In this document: positions 46,226 to 57,549 of the stretch, in pieces | How the letters are laid out: each line of letters opens with the position of its first letter | Position numbering within the stretch: the stretch's first letter is position 1 | DNA from: Talpa occidentalis | Lineage: Eukaryota > Chordata > Mammalia > Eulipotyphla > Talpidae | Length of the DNA stretch: 64,000 nucleotides | NCBI RefSeq assembly: GCF_014898055.3 | Contig: NW_023603184.1 | Location: forward strand, 120,642,615 to 120,706,614 | Direction of reading: 5' to 3' | Program-made: the position numbers and the translations under genes | The notes under the pieces: model-generated | The model's database searches: none | What the model was told of the DNA's origin: nothing | What the model saw: the letters and a program-made list of their open reading frames with translations, nothing else

Positions 46226-46964
46226 TTAACTATCCATTAACTACTCAGGGCCTGGCCACTCGGATTCAGTGGATCTGGGTCAGGGACCAGGGAGTTTCAA
46301 CAAGTACGATTTCTACCCTAAATCTGCATTTCCATCTTGCAATTCACCTTTCAACAGCAGTGTAACAACAGGAAACCACCTTTATGAAGCATTTTGAGCA
46401 TATATTATTCACAAACAACTAGAAAGACTCTAAGGATGAGAACAGGCATTCTGGACCCACTAATACTGGTGAAATAATCACAGAAATATACTTAATTGAG
46501 GCAACAACAAAATGGAAGGAGGCTCAGATTTAGGGGGTCTCCCCTTGCTTCCACTGATCTACCAATAGCATAAACCAGCTTCTGCTTAATCAATTCCCAC
46601 CTAAGCAGAGAGTCTTCCCAACACTGTCTTCCAGAGCAGCAAATTAGCCTAATAGAAAGTGACTGCAGCAATCAAGAGGGTATTGGTGGTAAGATGGAGA
46701 CATAAACATGCTTGGAGGGAAAGCAATTGGCTAGTGCTAAGGGGTTAAGTGGTATTTAACTATCAAACTGCAAAGTGCTAAGTTTCTCCATCCTTATACA
46801 GAAATTGTCAACAACAAATAGAAATGAAGATGAAATACATCAAATTCTGTTTTTATTCTGCACCCTGTATATGCATCCAGGTAAATACAAAATTTATTCT
46901 TGCCACTGTAACAAGGAAAAATCAAGGTTCTCCACAATTCACCCATCCTGTGACAAGTGTTCCT
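46226..46964. other. No gene or named repeat seen
   Basis: Unique-looking sequence; no supported feature. Confidence 0.45.
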
Positions 46965-47705
46965 GAAATGCACTCAGAATTTAGCATCTAAGAATCACCT
47001 GGGAGGCTGGTTAAAATACTGACAGTTGAGTTGACCCCCAGAGTTACCAACTCTCTAGGTCTGGGATGGGGACCTAAAATTGACATTTCTGTTGCTGCTG
47101 TATTTCTTTCTTTTTTTTTTATATTCCCCATACAATTGCAACCCTGATTTTGACCCCAATCCCTTCTTCCCTCACCCCCAAAGAGTGTCTCTGGTTCATA
47201 GTTGTTTGTTGATTTTGATTTTTTTCTTTCTTACAGTTATTCTTTTTCCTGGTCCATATTTAGGTTTTCTAGATTCCTGTTATGAGTGAGACCATCCGGT
47301 ATTTTTCTTTTTCTTTTTGGCTTATTTCTCTGAGCATGATCCCTTCCAGCGTCATCCATGTTGCTGCAAATTGCATGTGCTTATCTTTTTTGAATGCTGA
47401 GTAATATTCCATGGTGTATATGTTCCACATCTTCTTGATCCAGTCATCTATTTTTGGGCATTTGGGCTGTTTCCAAAGCTTAGCTATTGTAAATAGTGCT
47501 GCTATAAACATAGGGGTGCAGGTGCTCTTTGGAATTGATGTTTCTGTGTCCTTTGGGCAATTCCACCTAGGAGTGGAATTGCTGGATCATATGGAAGCTC
47601 TATCTTTAGTAGGTTGAGGAATCTCCATACATGTTGCTGCTGTATTTCTAACAGTTTGCTGATTCTGCTGACTTGAGCACCATACTTTGAGAACTAGTGT
47701 TCAGA
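46965..47705 (+). mobile_element. MER5A remnant, split by a young LINE-1
   Basis: Left part 46965-47107 ('gcatctaagaatcacctgggaggctggttaaaatactgaca') and right part 47633-47705 ('tttctaacagtttgctgattctgctg', 'caccatactttgagaactagtg') join into one MER5A when the L1 at 47108-47632 and one copy of its 17-base duplication are removed. Confidence 0.82.
47108..47632 (-). mobile_element. 5'-truncated young LINE-1 (lineage B)
   Basis: Reverse L1 of 525 bases: 3' UTR at the left ('ttatattccccatacaattgcaaccc', complement of the lineage B end), then the end of ORF2. The minus frame 47269-47511 encodes an open ORF2 C-terminus of 80 residues with MEYYSAFKKDKHMQF, homologous to the familiar MEYYAAIKNDEFMSF of primate ORF2, ending in a proper stop. 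Perfect 17-base target-site duplications GTTGCTGCTGTATTTCT lie at 47091-47107 and 47633-47649. Confidence 0.95.
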
Positions 47706-48270
47706 CTGACTCAAGAGTCACTGAAATGCCTTCATTTCTTCTTATACCAGTGATTTGTTATATCATTTCAGAAGAAAAAGTTGATAACCATAAGCAATTG
47801 TGTCGTGGTTACCACATGTCCAGGGAGAATGAGAACAAATGACAAGGAAAACAGAAGAGGCCTGCACTTTTCATGGGTGTGAAATGACACTGGCTAAACA
47901 AAGGGGAAGTCAGACTATGTCACAAGGGACAAAAGGTCCCAGATCAGAAATGTCTGAGTGGCTCACTTCTCTATCCACAGGACCTGAAGGAAAACGCACT
48001 GGTTATACATTGCTTGTTTCCTCACTTCTCATTATGCCTGGTAACCCAGGCCCACAGGCTTGCCACAGCACCAGACTTCTGCAACGAATGACATCATGAT
48101 TTGATCGCTGACATTCAGCGCCCATTAGTAGCTAGTCAACACCAGACTTTTGGTTTCCTTTGAACCAGCCTCACACTGACCTGACAAAAGTAATTCAGGT
48201 AAGGCCTTTTCATGCCTGGTGGGTAATGAAAATTTTTTTCTACTAAACTGGGCAAGATGAGGACCAATAC
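47706..48270. other. No gene or named repeat seen
   Basis: Unique-looking. The plus frame at 47839-48099 (86 codons) has no recognisable domain. Confidence 0.45.
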
Positions 48271-48282
48271 ATTACACTCCAT

Positions 48283-48565
48283 TTCTTTTTTTTTTAAATA
48301 CATACTTCTTTTTTTTTATTTTGCATAGAAGAACTGGGGTGTAGACCAGGGGTACAGGGGCAGGGAAGGAGATGAGAGAATTCACCAATGACAGAGTGGG
48401 GAGCAGAACAGGCAGATGTAACGAGATGCATTGCTGAGGGGAGCAGCAGGTGAGACTGGTGAGGTCTTGCTGTGCCATGTGGGTTATCGTCCTGGCCGGG
48501 GAGGGAACTCAAGCTGATGCGATGATAGTGCTGAGACTCAACCCTTAGGCCACCAGGAAGGCCCT
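48283..48565 (-). mobile_element. tRNA-derived SINE, subfamily B (diverged)
   Basis: Reverse copy with a mutated head ('ccttaggccaccaggaaggccc') and insertions in the body ('ggggcagggaaggagatgagag'). Target-site duplications ATTACACTCCAT (48271-48282) and ATTACACCCCAT (48566-48577) differ at one base. One of the older copies. Confidence 0.9.
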
Positions 48566-48577
48566 ATTACACCCCAT

Positions 48578-49324
48578 TCCTATGGCTCCCCCAGCTTCCA
48601 GGGTGCACTGGCAGGAGACCAGATGATTCTGGAGGAAGATTTCCAATTAAAGTACTGCCTTCTAGTCTCACATTTTATTAACTGAAAAAAAAAAAATAAT
48701 AAAAGGCACTCTGCCCATCCCCTCTTTTCCCTTCCCTTGGGCACAACATGGAGGTCAGCAGCAAACAAGTGCCTCAAATCTCCAAGGCAGAGACCTTTAG
48801 CCTTGGAAACATTTGGAGAAGAAAATACCAAAAACTCCAAGAGAAGAATCCCTCCACATGGAATTCTCATTTGCATTTCCTGCAGTCAGCAGATTTCCAG
48901 TTTTTCCATGCCCCTTCAAAGGTTAGGTTTTTCATATTGTGCATTGTGAGTAGGTCAGACTAAGAGGGGTTTTTTTCCTAATGATTTTAGGCTGGGTGAT
49001 ATTTCATAACCGCATGATTGCAGGACTAAGCTTAGCAGTGCTGTATTTAAGAGTTGATTGCATATCCATCATTCAGCCCACATTTCAAAGACTGATAAAA
49101 TATTGCCCCTGTGGATTTAAGAGAAGCTGGAGACAGAATTTTCCCTCTTCTAGCTAACAAGACTGTGAGATTCAGTTCCTAATAAAATGCCAAGTCAAGG
49201 GCATGTAGGTACATAATAAAATGCATTTCTAACTGGAAGATGGTTTAAGGAACAGTATCACATAATCCAGGCAGTAAACAAGTCATTGGTCCTCTACATC
49301 ATGGTTAGATTATTTGTCCTAAAA
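48578..49324. other. No gene or named repeat seen
   Basis: Unique-looking. Two overlapping plus frames near 48737-48963 have no recognisable signature. Confidence 0.45.
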
Positions 49325-49680
49325 CATTTTTTCTCACTTATCACTACCCTGACCAAAAATCCTCCATGGCTCCCCAACACCTGAGTGGTATTTCAGGGGC
49401 CACCACACACTGTCACCCCCATTCACTCCAAATCCAGATCCCACCAATGTCAGCGCAGTGGACTGCTGGCGTCTTTGCTCCTGGAAACCCTCCACAGAGC
49501 TTCCTTTTTCTCTCTGGCTTTGCTGATCTCCACCCCAACGCTCCCTTACTTCTTCTTCCCCATTTGTTGACGTTCCACCAGTAGGCATTTAAAAACCAGC
49601 TCAAATGGCCTATCTTCCATAAAACTGCTTTGCAGGAAACTTCCTGCCCTGCTGTCTTGTCCCAGGATAGCCAGGTGAGT
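49325..49680 (+). mobile_element. LINE-2 remnant
   Basis: 'aaaaatcctccatggctcccc', 'ggggccaccacacactgtcaccc', and 'taaaaaccagctcaaatggcctatcttccataaaactgctttgcaggaaacttcctgccc' match L2 blocks in order ('aatcctccatggctccccat' ... 'caagacccagctcaaatgtcacctcctc...gaagccttccctg'). The open frames here, including the 139-codon minus frame, are shadows of the repeat. Confidence 0.65.
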
Positions 49681-50493
49681 GGCACCCTGGACTGCCCCAC
49701 CTGATGGCTTTCATGTGCCCCCACCATGCCCCAGCTGGACGTGAAGACCCTGCACACAGCACCTCGGACTGGCTTCCCCACAGTCTCCGTTTCTCTCAAA
49801 CAGTGGATACCCCTGAAAGGTTTTGCGATCATTCTCAGGCCATCACAGCTCTAAGAATTTGGTCCTCCCCAGTACTTATGGTTTATGAGGCCCTTCTGTC
49901 TCTAATCCATCTTATTTCTCTCTCTGGCTGTCCAATCATCACCCTGTCTTTCAGCCCAAGCATGTGACAGGACTGCCAATTCACTCTGTCCCTAGGGCTG
50001 TCGAACAGCTTAATGAGTGTTTAACAGAAGAATCATAAGAGGTGATTGCTAGGTTGGAAAATCACCCTGGCTCCCATGGGGCTCTGTGCAGTCCTCAGAC
50101 AGGAAACAGGGAAGGGGAAGGGGAGAAAGATTAGCATAAAGGAAAGGGGACGAGGGCTCCTCTTCACCACACTCAGCAGTGCCACTGAGAAACAAAAAAG
50201 AAAGCATCTGGACAGAACGTGGGCAAATTGTGCTGAGGTCGGAAAACTGCTTGTAACAAAAGCACAAAGGGTTTGTAAAAAGGAGCTTTCGCTCCCCACC
50301 CCCAAATCACCAAAAGCTCAACAAGAAAACTAGCTGTTTTCATGCGGCACATCTGTTTTCAGTTACCTGTGCCTGAACCACAAACTTAGCAGAGAGATGG
50401 AGGGATTTCAAGCTGACTCCACAGTTTAAAGTCTGTCAGGGCAGATTATGTGGAGAGGGACTGCGGTGTGTGGAAGCTGAGAGCAACTGCTCT
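49681..50493. other. No gene seen; possible further L2 sequence
   Basis: 'gtttatgaggcccttctgtctctaatccatcttattt' may continue the L2. Both strands at 50033-50333 have ~90-codon open frames, which reflects low stop density, not homology. Confidence 0.4.
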
Positions 50494-50513
50494 TCAAGTT
50501 CATGGGTCTGGTG

Positions 50514-50773
50514 GTTTTTTTTAAAGATTTATTTATTTATGCACACAAGAACTGGGGTACAGGCCAGAGGTGTGGGAGGTGAGAGGATTCACCAGAGACA
50601 GAGTGGGGAGCAGAGCAGGCAGACTGACTGAGGGGAGCAGCAGGCAAGACAGGAGAGGTCTGCTGTGCCTTGTGGGTCACCTCCCTGCCTGGCGGGGATC
50701 AAACTCATGCTGCAAAGGCTTGCGGATAGCTTCACAGGGCTGTGCTTAACCCCTTGTGCCACCAGGGAGGCCC
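50514..50773 (-). mobile_element. tRNA-derived SINE, subfamily B
   Basis: Reverse copy; the body lacks the 'gaagtacactgc' segment (shortened by about 15 bases near 50628). Target-site duplications TCAAGTTCATGG lie at 50494-50505 and 50774-50785. The left border is fuzzy because 'gtctggtgg' precedes the poly T. Confidence 0.9.
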
Positions 50774-50785
50774 TCAAGTTCATGG

Positions 50786-52289
50786 TTTTGATAGGCCTTG
50801 CTGGTAACATTGGGTGGGCTAGGAATATTGCCGCAATAGCTGAGAAAGAAAAAGCTGCTAAGTGGTATTATCATTTGAGAAACACAGCTCCCATGTTAGT
50901 CAATCACTAATTAACAGGATAGTTTCACATTTCACCAATCAAGGCCCAAAATGTTTAGGGTTTTTTCATCACTACTCTATCTTGCTACTATCTTCCTAAA
51001 TTGCTCCAAGATCTTTTCTTAGTTAAAAAAAAAAAAAAAGTCTCTGATTACTAGAATGTTCCTTACATTAAACTCTTGGGCCCTGGTTCTGTTAACAACA
51101 TTGTCTGTCTAGGTTTATAAAAATACTTCCCAGAATAATATTCCCTTCCTTTCAGTGAGTTTTGGATACAACATACTGTCCATAAATAGAAACTGCAAAA
51201 AAGGAGACAGTAATTAACAATGTTCCTCCTTCTTTAAAACCCATCCACATCTGGTGCTGAGTTAAGTAATAGATTACTGCTACTGTGAGCTATTATTTAA
51301 AATAGTGCAATATTGGGAACCTCTCCATACCAAAATCTGAACCTCTTCCTTATCAGACATTACCCTTACCCACTCAAAGCTTTCCCTTTCCCCTTTTACT
51401 GCTCCATTATTGCTGTAAACATGGCTACAAGAGGGAAATATAATTTTAAGAATCTGCTTCAGTAAGAGAGATTCCAGCGACTTTGTTCTCACATTAAACT
51501 TTGGTGAGAAACCTTTGTCATCAATTATTAAAATATATGTGTATTAGATCAATATTGTCATCCAGTTACTTAATCTGTTGCAATTTCAACAAGTAGGTTT
51601 CTATTAAGAATACCATTATTTTGCAGGGAAGTGTTAAATATTTACTATAATTAAAAAGACACACCAAGCTAGCAACTGTTTCACTATAAATTTTTACTTG
51701 AATTGCTTCATATGGAACCATGAAGATTAATTCTGAAATTTCAGTAGAACAGACATTGAAAAATGTATCCAGGGGTCCTGACCAGAGACAGGCATGAAAT
51801 TTTATAGGATTCAATATTTATTGGTGAAAAAATGAATTAGTATTCATTTTGTGTGTTCCTAGAGGAATTCATCACAATGGCATTTTAATTTAAAGGACTT
51901 CACTGTAAGAAAATTTAACTAGTACAGTTTGGTATCACTCAGGCTGTGTCAGAGAAAGACAACCAAGTTCAGAGGTCAACGGTTTATCTCACCAGCCTCC
52001 ATGTACCGACTGGTAAGAGAAATTAACATCTCTGGTGGGAAGGAGAGGATCTAAGTGATGTTTGAAAGTTTACACAAAAACACACTGCTATAAAAGCTTC
52101 CTTATGATGTTTCCTTCTCCAAAAATAAATTTACAAGTGTCTGTTCTAAAAGAATTAATAAAAGTTTCTGAACACTTAGAGAACACAACTAATTTGCCAA
52201 TAATCGAAAAACTGCTATGTTTTTAACTTATGAAAGCAGTCTTATAGTTATTCCCTACCTACAAAAGTAGTCCTTCAACATTTGTGGAA
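50786..52289. other. No gene or named repeat seen
   Basis: AT-rich unique-looking DNA with an A15 tract near 51026-51039. No supported feature. Confidence 0.45.
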
Positions 52290-52620
52290 ATAGAGGGGTT
52301 TGTGCTAAGTAGAAATAATTCAGAAGAAGGAAGGCAAGTCCCAGATGATTTTACTCATATGTGGAATATAAAGAAACAAAAGAACAGACAAAACTAAACC
52401 AAAACAAGCCCTTGAAAACTACCCAAAGAATTGATATTACCTGAGGGAGAAGTTGAGGGAGTGAGAAGCAAAGCAGGGTGCCTAATGCACTACTGGGGAG
52501 TAGTGCCTTGGTGGTGGATGTGGTGTGGTAACATAAATCTGAAGAGGTGTGAACCCATACCTCTAAATCATATGCAGCACTGCAAACCATTACCTCAATT
52601 AAAAAAAAATAAAAAATAAA
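52290..52620 (+). mobile_element. LINE-1 3' UTR remnant
   Basis: 'gtgctaagtagaaataattcagaag', 'gattttactcatatgtggaatataaag', 'ccttggtggtggatgtgg' and an A-rich end. Intermediate age, with no open ORF2. It is followed directly by a younger L1. Confidence 0.75.
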
Positions 52621-52659
52621 CTGTAACCTCAAAAAAAATACAATTTTTAAAGTACCTCA

Positions 52660-52850
52660 ATAATGTAAAAATCAAAATGAACAAGCAACTATGGGCCAGA
52701 GACACACTACAGGATGAGGGAGGAGGGAGTAGGATCAAAACAAAGGGGGGTGGGAATTGTGTGGGGACTATGACCAGGATGAAGATGCATATATTGTGCA
52801 AAAAATGAAAAATGATATAAAAAATATATAAAATTAAAAAATAATGATCA
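52660..52850 (+). mobile_element. Young LINE-1, 3' UTR only (lineage A)
   Basis: 'aacaagcaactatgggccagagacacac', a G-rich run, 'gggaattgtgtggggactatgacc', then 'gtgcaaaaaatgaaaaatgatataaaaaatatataaaa'. The same 3' UTR type as 12639-13067 and 60381-60531. The left border is uncertain because A-rich sequence surrounds it. Confidence 0.85.
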
Positions 52851-52944
52851 TAAAAAACTAGAAACAGAAAAAAAAATTACAGCCATTCCAATAAATAGTA
52901 CTTTCTAACAAAAAAAGCAAGACAATTTTTGAAAATAATACATT

Positions 52945-53135
52945 TTTTAAATGTATTAAATAATACAATTGTATTATTTAATAAATAATTATTAATAAAA
53001 AATTATTAATAAAAAATTATTTAATAAAATGTATTAAATAATACAATTTTTAAGGCACTCAATAAACCTGATGCAAAAAAGAATTCTTTTATTTAAAAAA
53101 AACTTTCTAAAATTTGTATTATTTTAAAATAATAC
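52945..53135. repeat. AT-rich segment with perfect palindrome and direct repeats
   Basis: Nearly pure A/T. Bases 52954-52983 form a perfect 30-base palindrome centred between 52968 and 52969. A 22-base block from 52949-52970 recurs in direct orientation at 53027-53048, and 'aataatacaatttttaa' appears again near 53128-53144. Confidence 0.92.
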
Positions 53136-54623
53136 AATTTTTAAAATTCATTAATCACCCACCTGGAGAACCTTTCACTTGGAGAACCTACTTCCATATT
53201 TTAACCATCACCTATACCAGTTAGTGTTTATTCCCTTTCAAATATTTCATCTTCACCCTCCCTAAATGTTAAAAAGGTAAAAAGCTATATACCTGGCCCC
53301 TTTCCTTCCAACCTTCTAAAATTCCAAACATCATACTTCCTTTCTGATTTACCTATCAGCATCCCAAGGTGACCCTAGATCTGCCATCCACTCCCTTCCT
53401 GCCACAACAAAATCACTCTATAGCTGGAACTCTCTGCACTAAACTACCTCTGCCCAATGCCAGACTCATCCTCCAAGACTTAAACACAGGGTGCTGCACC
53501 CCACCCTGCCAAGCACTCCAAGCCGCCACGCTGGCCTTTCAAGGTGCACATGCCCCAACAGCAACCGTTCTCCCCAAGCCTCTTTAGGTCCTGTCTCCAA
53601 TCTTCAAGCACAAAACTTCACTGAAACAGAGTAGACACAGTAGTTTCTGTATTTGTACCAGAGTCCATCACATGGTTTTATACCAAATATTGATTTAGAA
53701 TTAGCACCTACCAACAAGTCTCATAATATAGTTTACTGTGGATTTAAGCAAAATTTAAAGTTTCTTGCCACTGTTAGCAAGAAAATGAAGGAAAGTTATA
53801 AGCAAACAGTTTCCAATTCCCAGGAGGCTTTTAGGGTAATATATACATTTTAAATTCCAAGGGAAAAAGTTTGCCTGCGTTCCTTTACTAGAGGAAATAC
53901 CAGTCAAACTACACCCCATTACCTTACCCCTTAAAATACGGTTAGCAAGTCAGCATCGTCATTTCCTCCTTTTCGAAACACATCTGCTGCTACAGTCATC
54001 AAAAGAAGTACCTCACTCCCTATTGCTGGCTTTAGGAATTACCAGCCCCAGAAGAAATTAGCTGTAAATTACTTAGGGGGTGCTGCCTTATACAAGGGCT
54101 GAAAGAGGTTTTCCAGTTTTAGTTTAGCAAAGTAACTACTATTTCATCAAGAGGAAGATGATAGAAAGTTAGACAATTATCTCCAAAAAAAAAAAAATCC
54201 AGGACATTGTTTCTTGGCTGGATTGTGGAGTATGGAGAAACTATAGCTAAAATGATTTAATAAAATGTATAATATTGAAATATCTATTTTTTTTCCTGGA
54301 GAAAATAAAGCATCGGGTCTCATAAGAAGTATATAATATGCTCACTTGGTATGTACTGCTAATTACTTGAGATGGAACTCACTTTTATGAAATCCATTTG
54401 CAAAAAGCAGTGAAGAAATGCACAAGGAGAATGAGTAAGCGTTATTCAGGCCTCTGGTAGGCTACCAGTATTTCTCTAAGTTTTCCCTTCATTTTGGTCC
54501 AGAGGTTTCTAACTATCTGGCCTTGGATATCCACATATTATGACCAAGCCCAAGTATACCCTTTTCATGGAAATCAAATAATGAAAGACTTTTCCTAAAA
54601 AGATATACATACTCTTTTGTAAG
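53136..54623. other. No gene seen; possible diverged L2
   Basis: 53340-53590 has a C-rich, L2-like composition and an open 72-codon frame (53369-53587) without a recognisable domain. The rest is unique-looking. Confidence 0.4.
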
Positions 54624-54640
54624 CTTTATCATTATTTTTT

Positions 54641-54917
54641 TTTTTTTTTAAAGATTTATTTATTTATTTATACATGCACTGGGTACAGTCAGAAGCGCGG
54701 GAGGGTGAGAGAATTCACCAGAGCCAGAGCGGGGAGCAGAGCAGGCAGAAGGACTGAAGTACACTGCTGAGGGGAGCAGCGGGTGGCAGGAGAGGTCTGC
54801 GCACCATGTGGGACCCTCCTCCAGTGGCCGGGGAGCAGCCGGGGATTGAACCGGCGCCGCAGAGGCCGCGGGCAGCTTCACAACCCAGCGCTCAACCGCT
54901 GCACCATCCGGGAGGCC
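54641..54917 (-). mobile_element. tRNA-derived SINE, subfamily A
   Basis: Reverse copy with the simple tail (poly(A), then AAATCTTT on the minus strand) instead of the GCATGCCTCTA module. Target-site duplications CTTTATCATTATTTTTT lie at 54624-54640 and 54918-54934. The head has a one-base change (TGGTGCAGCGG in the A box). Confidence 0.95.
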
Positions 54918-55004
54918 CTTTATCATTATTTTTTCTAAACTCTTAGCACCTGCCACCACTTGCTCCAACAGGAAAGTAAGCAAACATGTAATCAAAAACA
55001 ACAG

Positions 55005-55122
55005 GGGGCCTTCCCTGGTGGTGCAGCGGTTGAGCACTGGGTTGCGGGGCTGCCCGTAGCCTCTGCAGCGCCAGCTCGATCCCCGGCCACCGGCAAGGGC
55101 CACACACACAAAAAAAAAAACC
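55005..55122 (+). mobile_element. Short SINE: tRNA-like head only
   Basis: The subfamily A head with A box TGGTGCAGCGG and a B-box-like GCTCGATCCCC, then 'ggccaccggcaagggccacacacac' and poly(A). The ~150-base body with 'acctctcctg...ctctggtgaattctctcaccc' is absent. The copy at 58188 stops at nearly the same place. Confidence 0.88.
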
Positions 55123-56547
55123 CAACATGGGTGTGTATTTAAGCAAAATTCTAGAAATATAATTCCCTAAATAATTTTAAGCTCTAAAGACCTGCACTAC
55201 TTACAATAGAAATATATTTTCAGCTACTTAAGCAGAACCTTTTCACATGATGGAAGTAGTGATTTTCCAGTTGTGTGCACTCTGGGCAGTGTGCACCTCA
55301 AAGCCCACCAGGAATTCTGCTTCCCGAGCAGGTCTGAGTACCGGCCACTAGTCTCTAGTCACATCTCTCAACCCACCTACAATACGTTCTGTAGAAAGTG
55401 ATGAAAATTCAGAGAGTGTGAGTTACACAAGGCCTGTGGCCCCCTGGTCAGTCACCTTGAAAAATATCCATCAAGTTGCACAAACCTCCTGCTGTAAGGA
55501 TGAGTCTGGACCATGACTGCCAAGCTTTAGTCAATGGAGCATATCAGATTCCCCAAAATGCTACCAGTGGCATCAAGCTCTCACCTACTCCTCTTCCCAG
55601 TTCCAATCCATTACACAGCAGCCTGCCTGTGATGGAGCAACCAGAAGAAACAGGTTTGAAGTGTGGGAAGCTGTGGGTTAAAGTCACTTGCCAGAGCATG
55701 GAAAATATTTCAGCTGAGTGCTGGAGCCTTAATGCTTGGCTCTAATGGAGTAATGACTCTCACTCCTTTCTCATAAACATGCTACATAGATTTTCACTTT
55801 TTCAAAAAGCTAAATCCTCTGTGGTTTTATGACTTACTTCCATAACCAAGGTCCTCTTAAGCTATTAACAGCCACGTGTCACAGCCCTAAAGACTTGGCC
55901 TGTTTATTCATCTCAGGCATGACCCCCCATCACAAATTCTTACAAAATAAACCCTGGTTGAACAGATTATAGGAAAACCAAGAGGAAAGAAAACACAAAA
56001 CTCCATCACGGCATACATGGAAGCTGTACAGAATTTAAAGAAATCAATCAAATGATACATAGTGTCAGATTCTGAAAAAAAGGATGATTTTTAATATGGT
56101 TACCTTGGGAAACCCTCACATAAAATCAAGCCTTCCAGTTTCATCACTGATCACCATTGAATGTAATTCAACCATTCTGTCTCCCATACAAAATGCCTAA
56201 GCCTCTGAGCTAACACTGGTGAGTCTGATCACACTACCATCTCATTTTTTTAAGCTAAGGGGCAAGCTGACCAGTTGGGCACCAGGAAGACAGAGCGCTT
56301 CCATTTGGCTGTTGCAGCTGGTTGGACAATGCAGTAATTTGTGGCTCTATAAGAGCTCTGCATGACAGCATTACAATATGTAATCCCTTCCAAATGTCTT
56401 TTCACTTCAGTAGATTCCAGCTCCATCTTATAATAAAAATGAGCATATTTCTATTTAATATTAGTTCTTTCAATTTCAAAGCAAAATTTTTTCATGTAAT
56501 CCAAACATCTCCCTAAATTCTATCAAAATGGCAACCAAAGTTGGCTT
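55123..56547. other. No gene or named repeat seen
   Basis: Unique-looking. The plus frame at 55476-55745 (89 codons) carries no domain that I recognise. Confidence 0.45.
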
Positions 56548-56564
56548 AAGAATTCTTTAAGGAG

Positions 56565-56840
56565 GGCCTCCCTGGTGGCTCAAGGAGTTAAGTGTCAGCA
56601 CTATGAAGCAATCTGCAGCTACTGCAGCAGGAGTTTGATCCCAGGGACGTGACCCACATGGCACAGCAAACCTCTCCTGACTCACCCGCTGCTCCCCTCA
56701 GCAGTATATTTCATTCAATCCGCCTGTTCTGTTCCCCACTCTGTCTCTGGTGAATCTTCTCATCCCCCACACCACTGGCCTGTACCCCAGTTCTTGTATG
56801 CATAAATAAATAAATCTTAAGAAAAAAAGGAAAAGAAAAA
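56565..56840 (+). mobile_element. tRNA-derived SINE, subfamily B
   Basis: B head with 'gtggctcaaggagttaagtgtcagcactatg', body shortened after the B box, tail 'ataaataaataaatctta' plus A/G-rich. Perfect 17-base target-site duplications AAGAATTCTTTAAGGAG lie at 56548-56564 and 56841-56857. Confidence 0.94.
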
Positions 56841-56934
56841 AAGAATTCTTTAAGGAGTTCTAAGGGCAGAAATAATTTCTTTCTATCCCCGCCACCTGTT
56901 TAAATGCTGCTCTTTTTTCCCCCCAGAAATATTT

Positions 56935-57360
56935 TTTTAAATAATAAATTTTATTTTTATATTCCCCATACAATTGCAACCCCCCCATTCTGACCCCAAT
57001 CCCTCCCCTCCCGCCCCTCACCCCCCAAAAAGTGTCTCTGGTTCATAGTTTTTTGTTGATTTTGATTTTCGCTTTCTTATAGTTATTCATTTTTCTGGTC
57101 CCTTATTTAAGTTTTCTAGATTCCTGCTATGAGTGAGACCATCCGGTATTTTTCTTTTTCTTTCTGGCTTATTTCGCTGAGCATGATCCCTTCCAGCGCC
57201 ATCCATGTTGCTGCAAATTGCATGTGTTTATCTTTTTTGAATGCTGAGTAATATTCCATGGTATATATGTACCACATCTTCTTAATCCAGTCATCTATTT
57301 TTGGGCATTTGGGCTGTTTCCAAAGCTTAGCTATTGTAAATAGTGCTGCTATAAACATAT
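56935..57360 (-). mobile_element. 5'-truncated young LINE-1 (lineage B)
   Basis: Reverse L1 of 426 bases with a C-rich 3' UTR complement (56978-57029) and an intact ORF2 C-terminal frame at 57116-57358 that differs from the 47269-47511 copy at 4 of 80 residues (Y/N, A/T, S/R, A/T). Perfect 16-base target-site duplications CCCCCCAGAAATATTT lie at 56919-56934 and 57361-57376. One of the youngest-looking insertions in the window. Confidence 0.95.
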
Positions 57361-57549
57361 CCCCCCAGAAATATTTAACTTGATTTTAAACATAGTATTC
57401 TTTTGCTTGTGAAGCTGAACAAGTTAGTTTCTATTCAAACTGTTGAAAACTATGTAACTTTGGTGAGCTTGAAAAAGCCACAGAATGGAAAATCTCTAAA
57501 ATCCCTTATACTTCCAAAATTCTTTTATCTTATTACACCCCTTTTTAAA

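Noticed and set aside
47269..47511. Intact protein-coding gene with a reverse-transcriptase-like C-terminus
   Set aside because: It is only the last 80 residues of L1 ORF2 in a 525-base truncated insertion; catalytic domains are missing.
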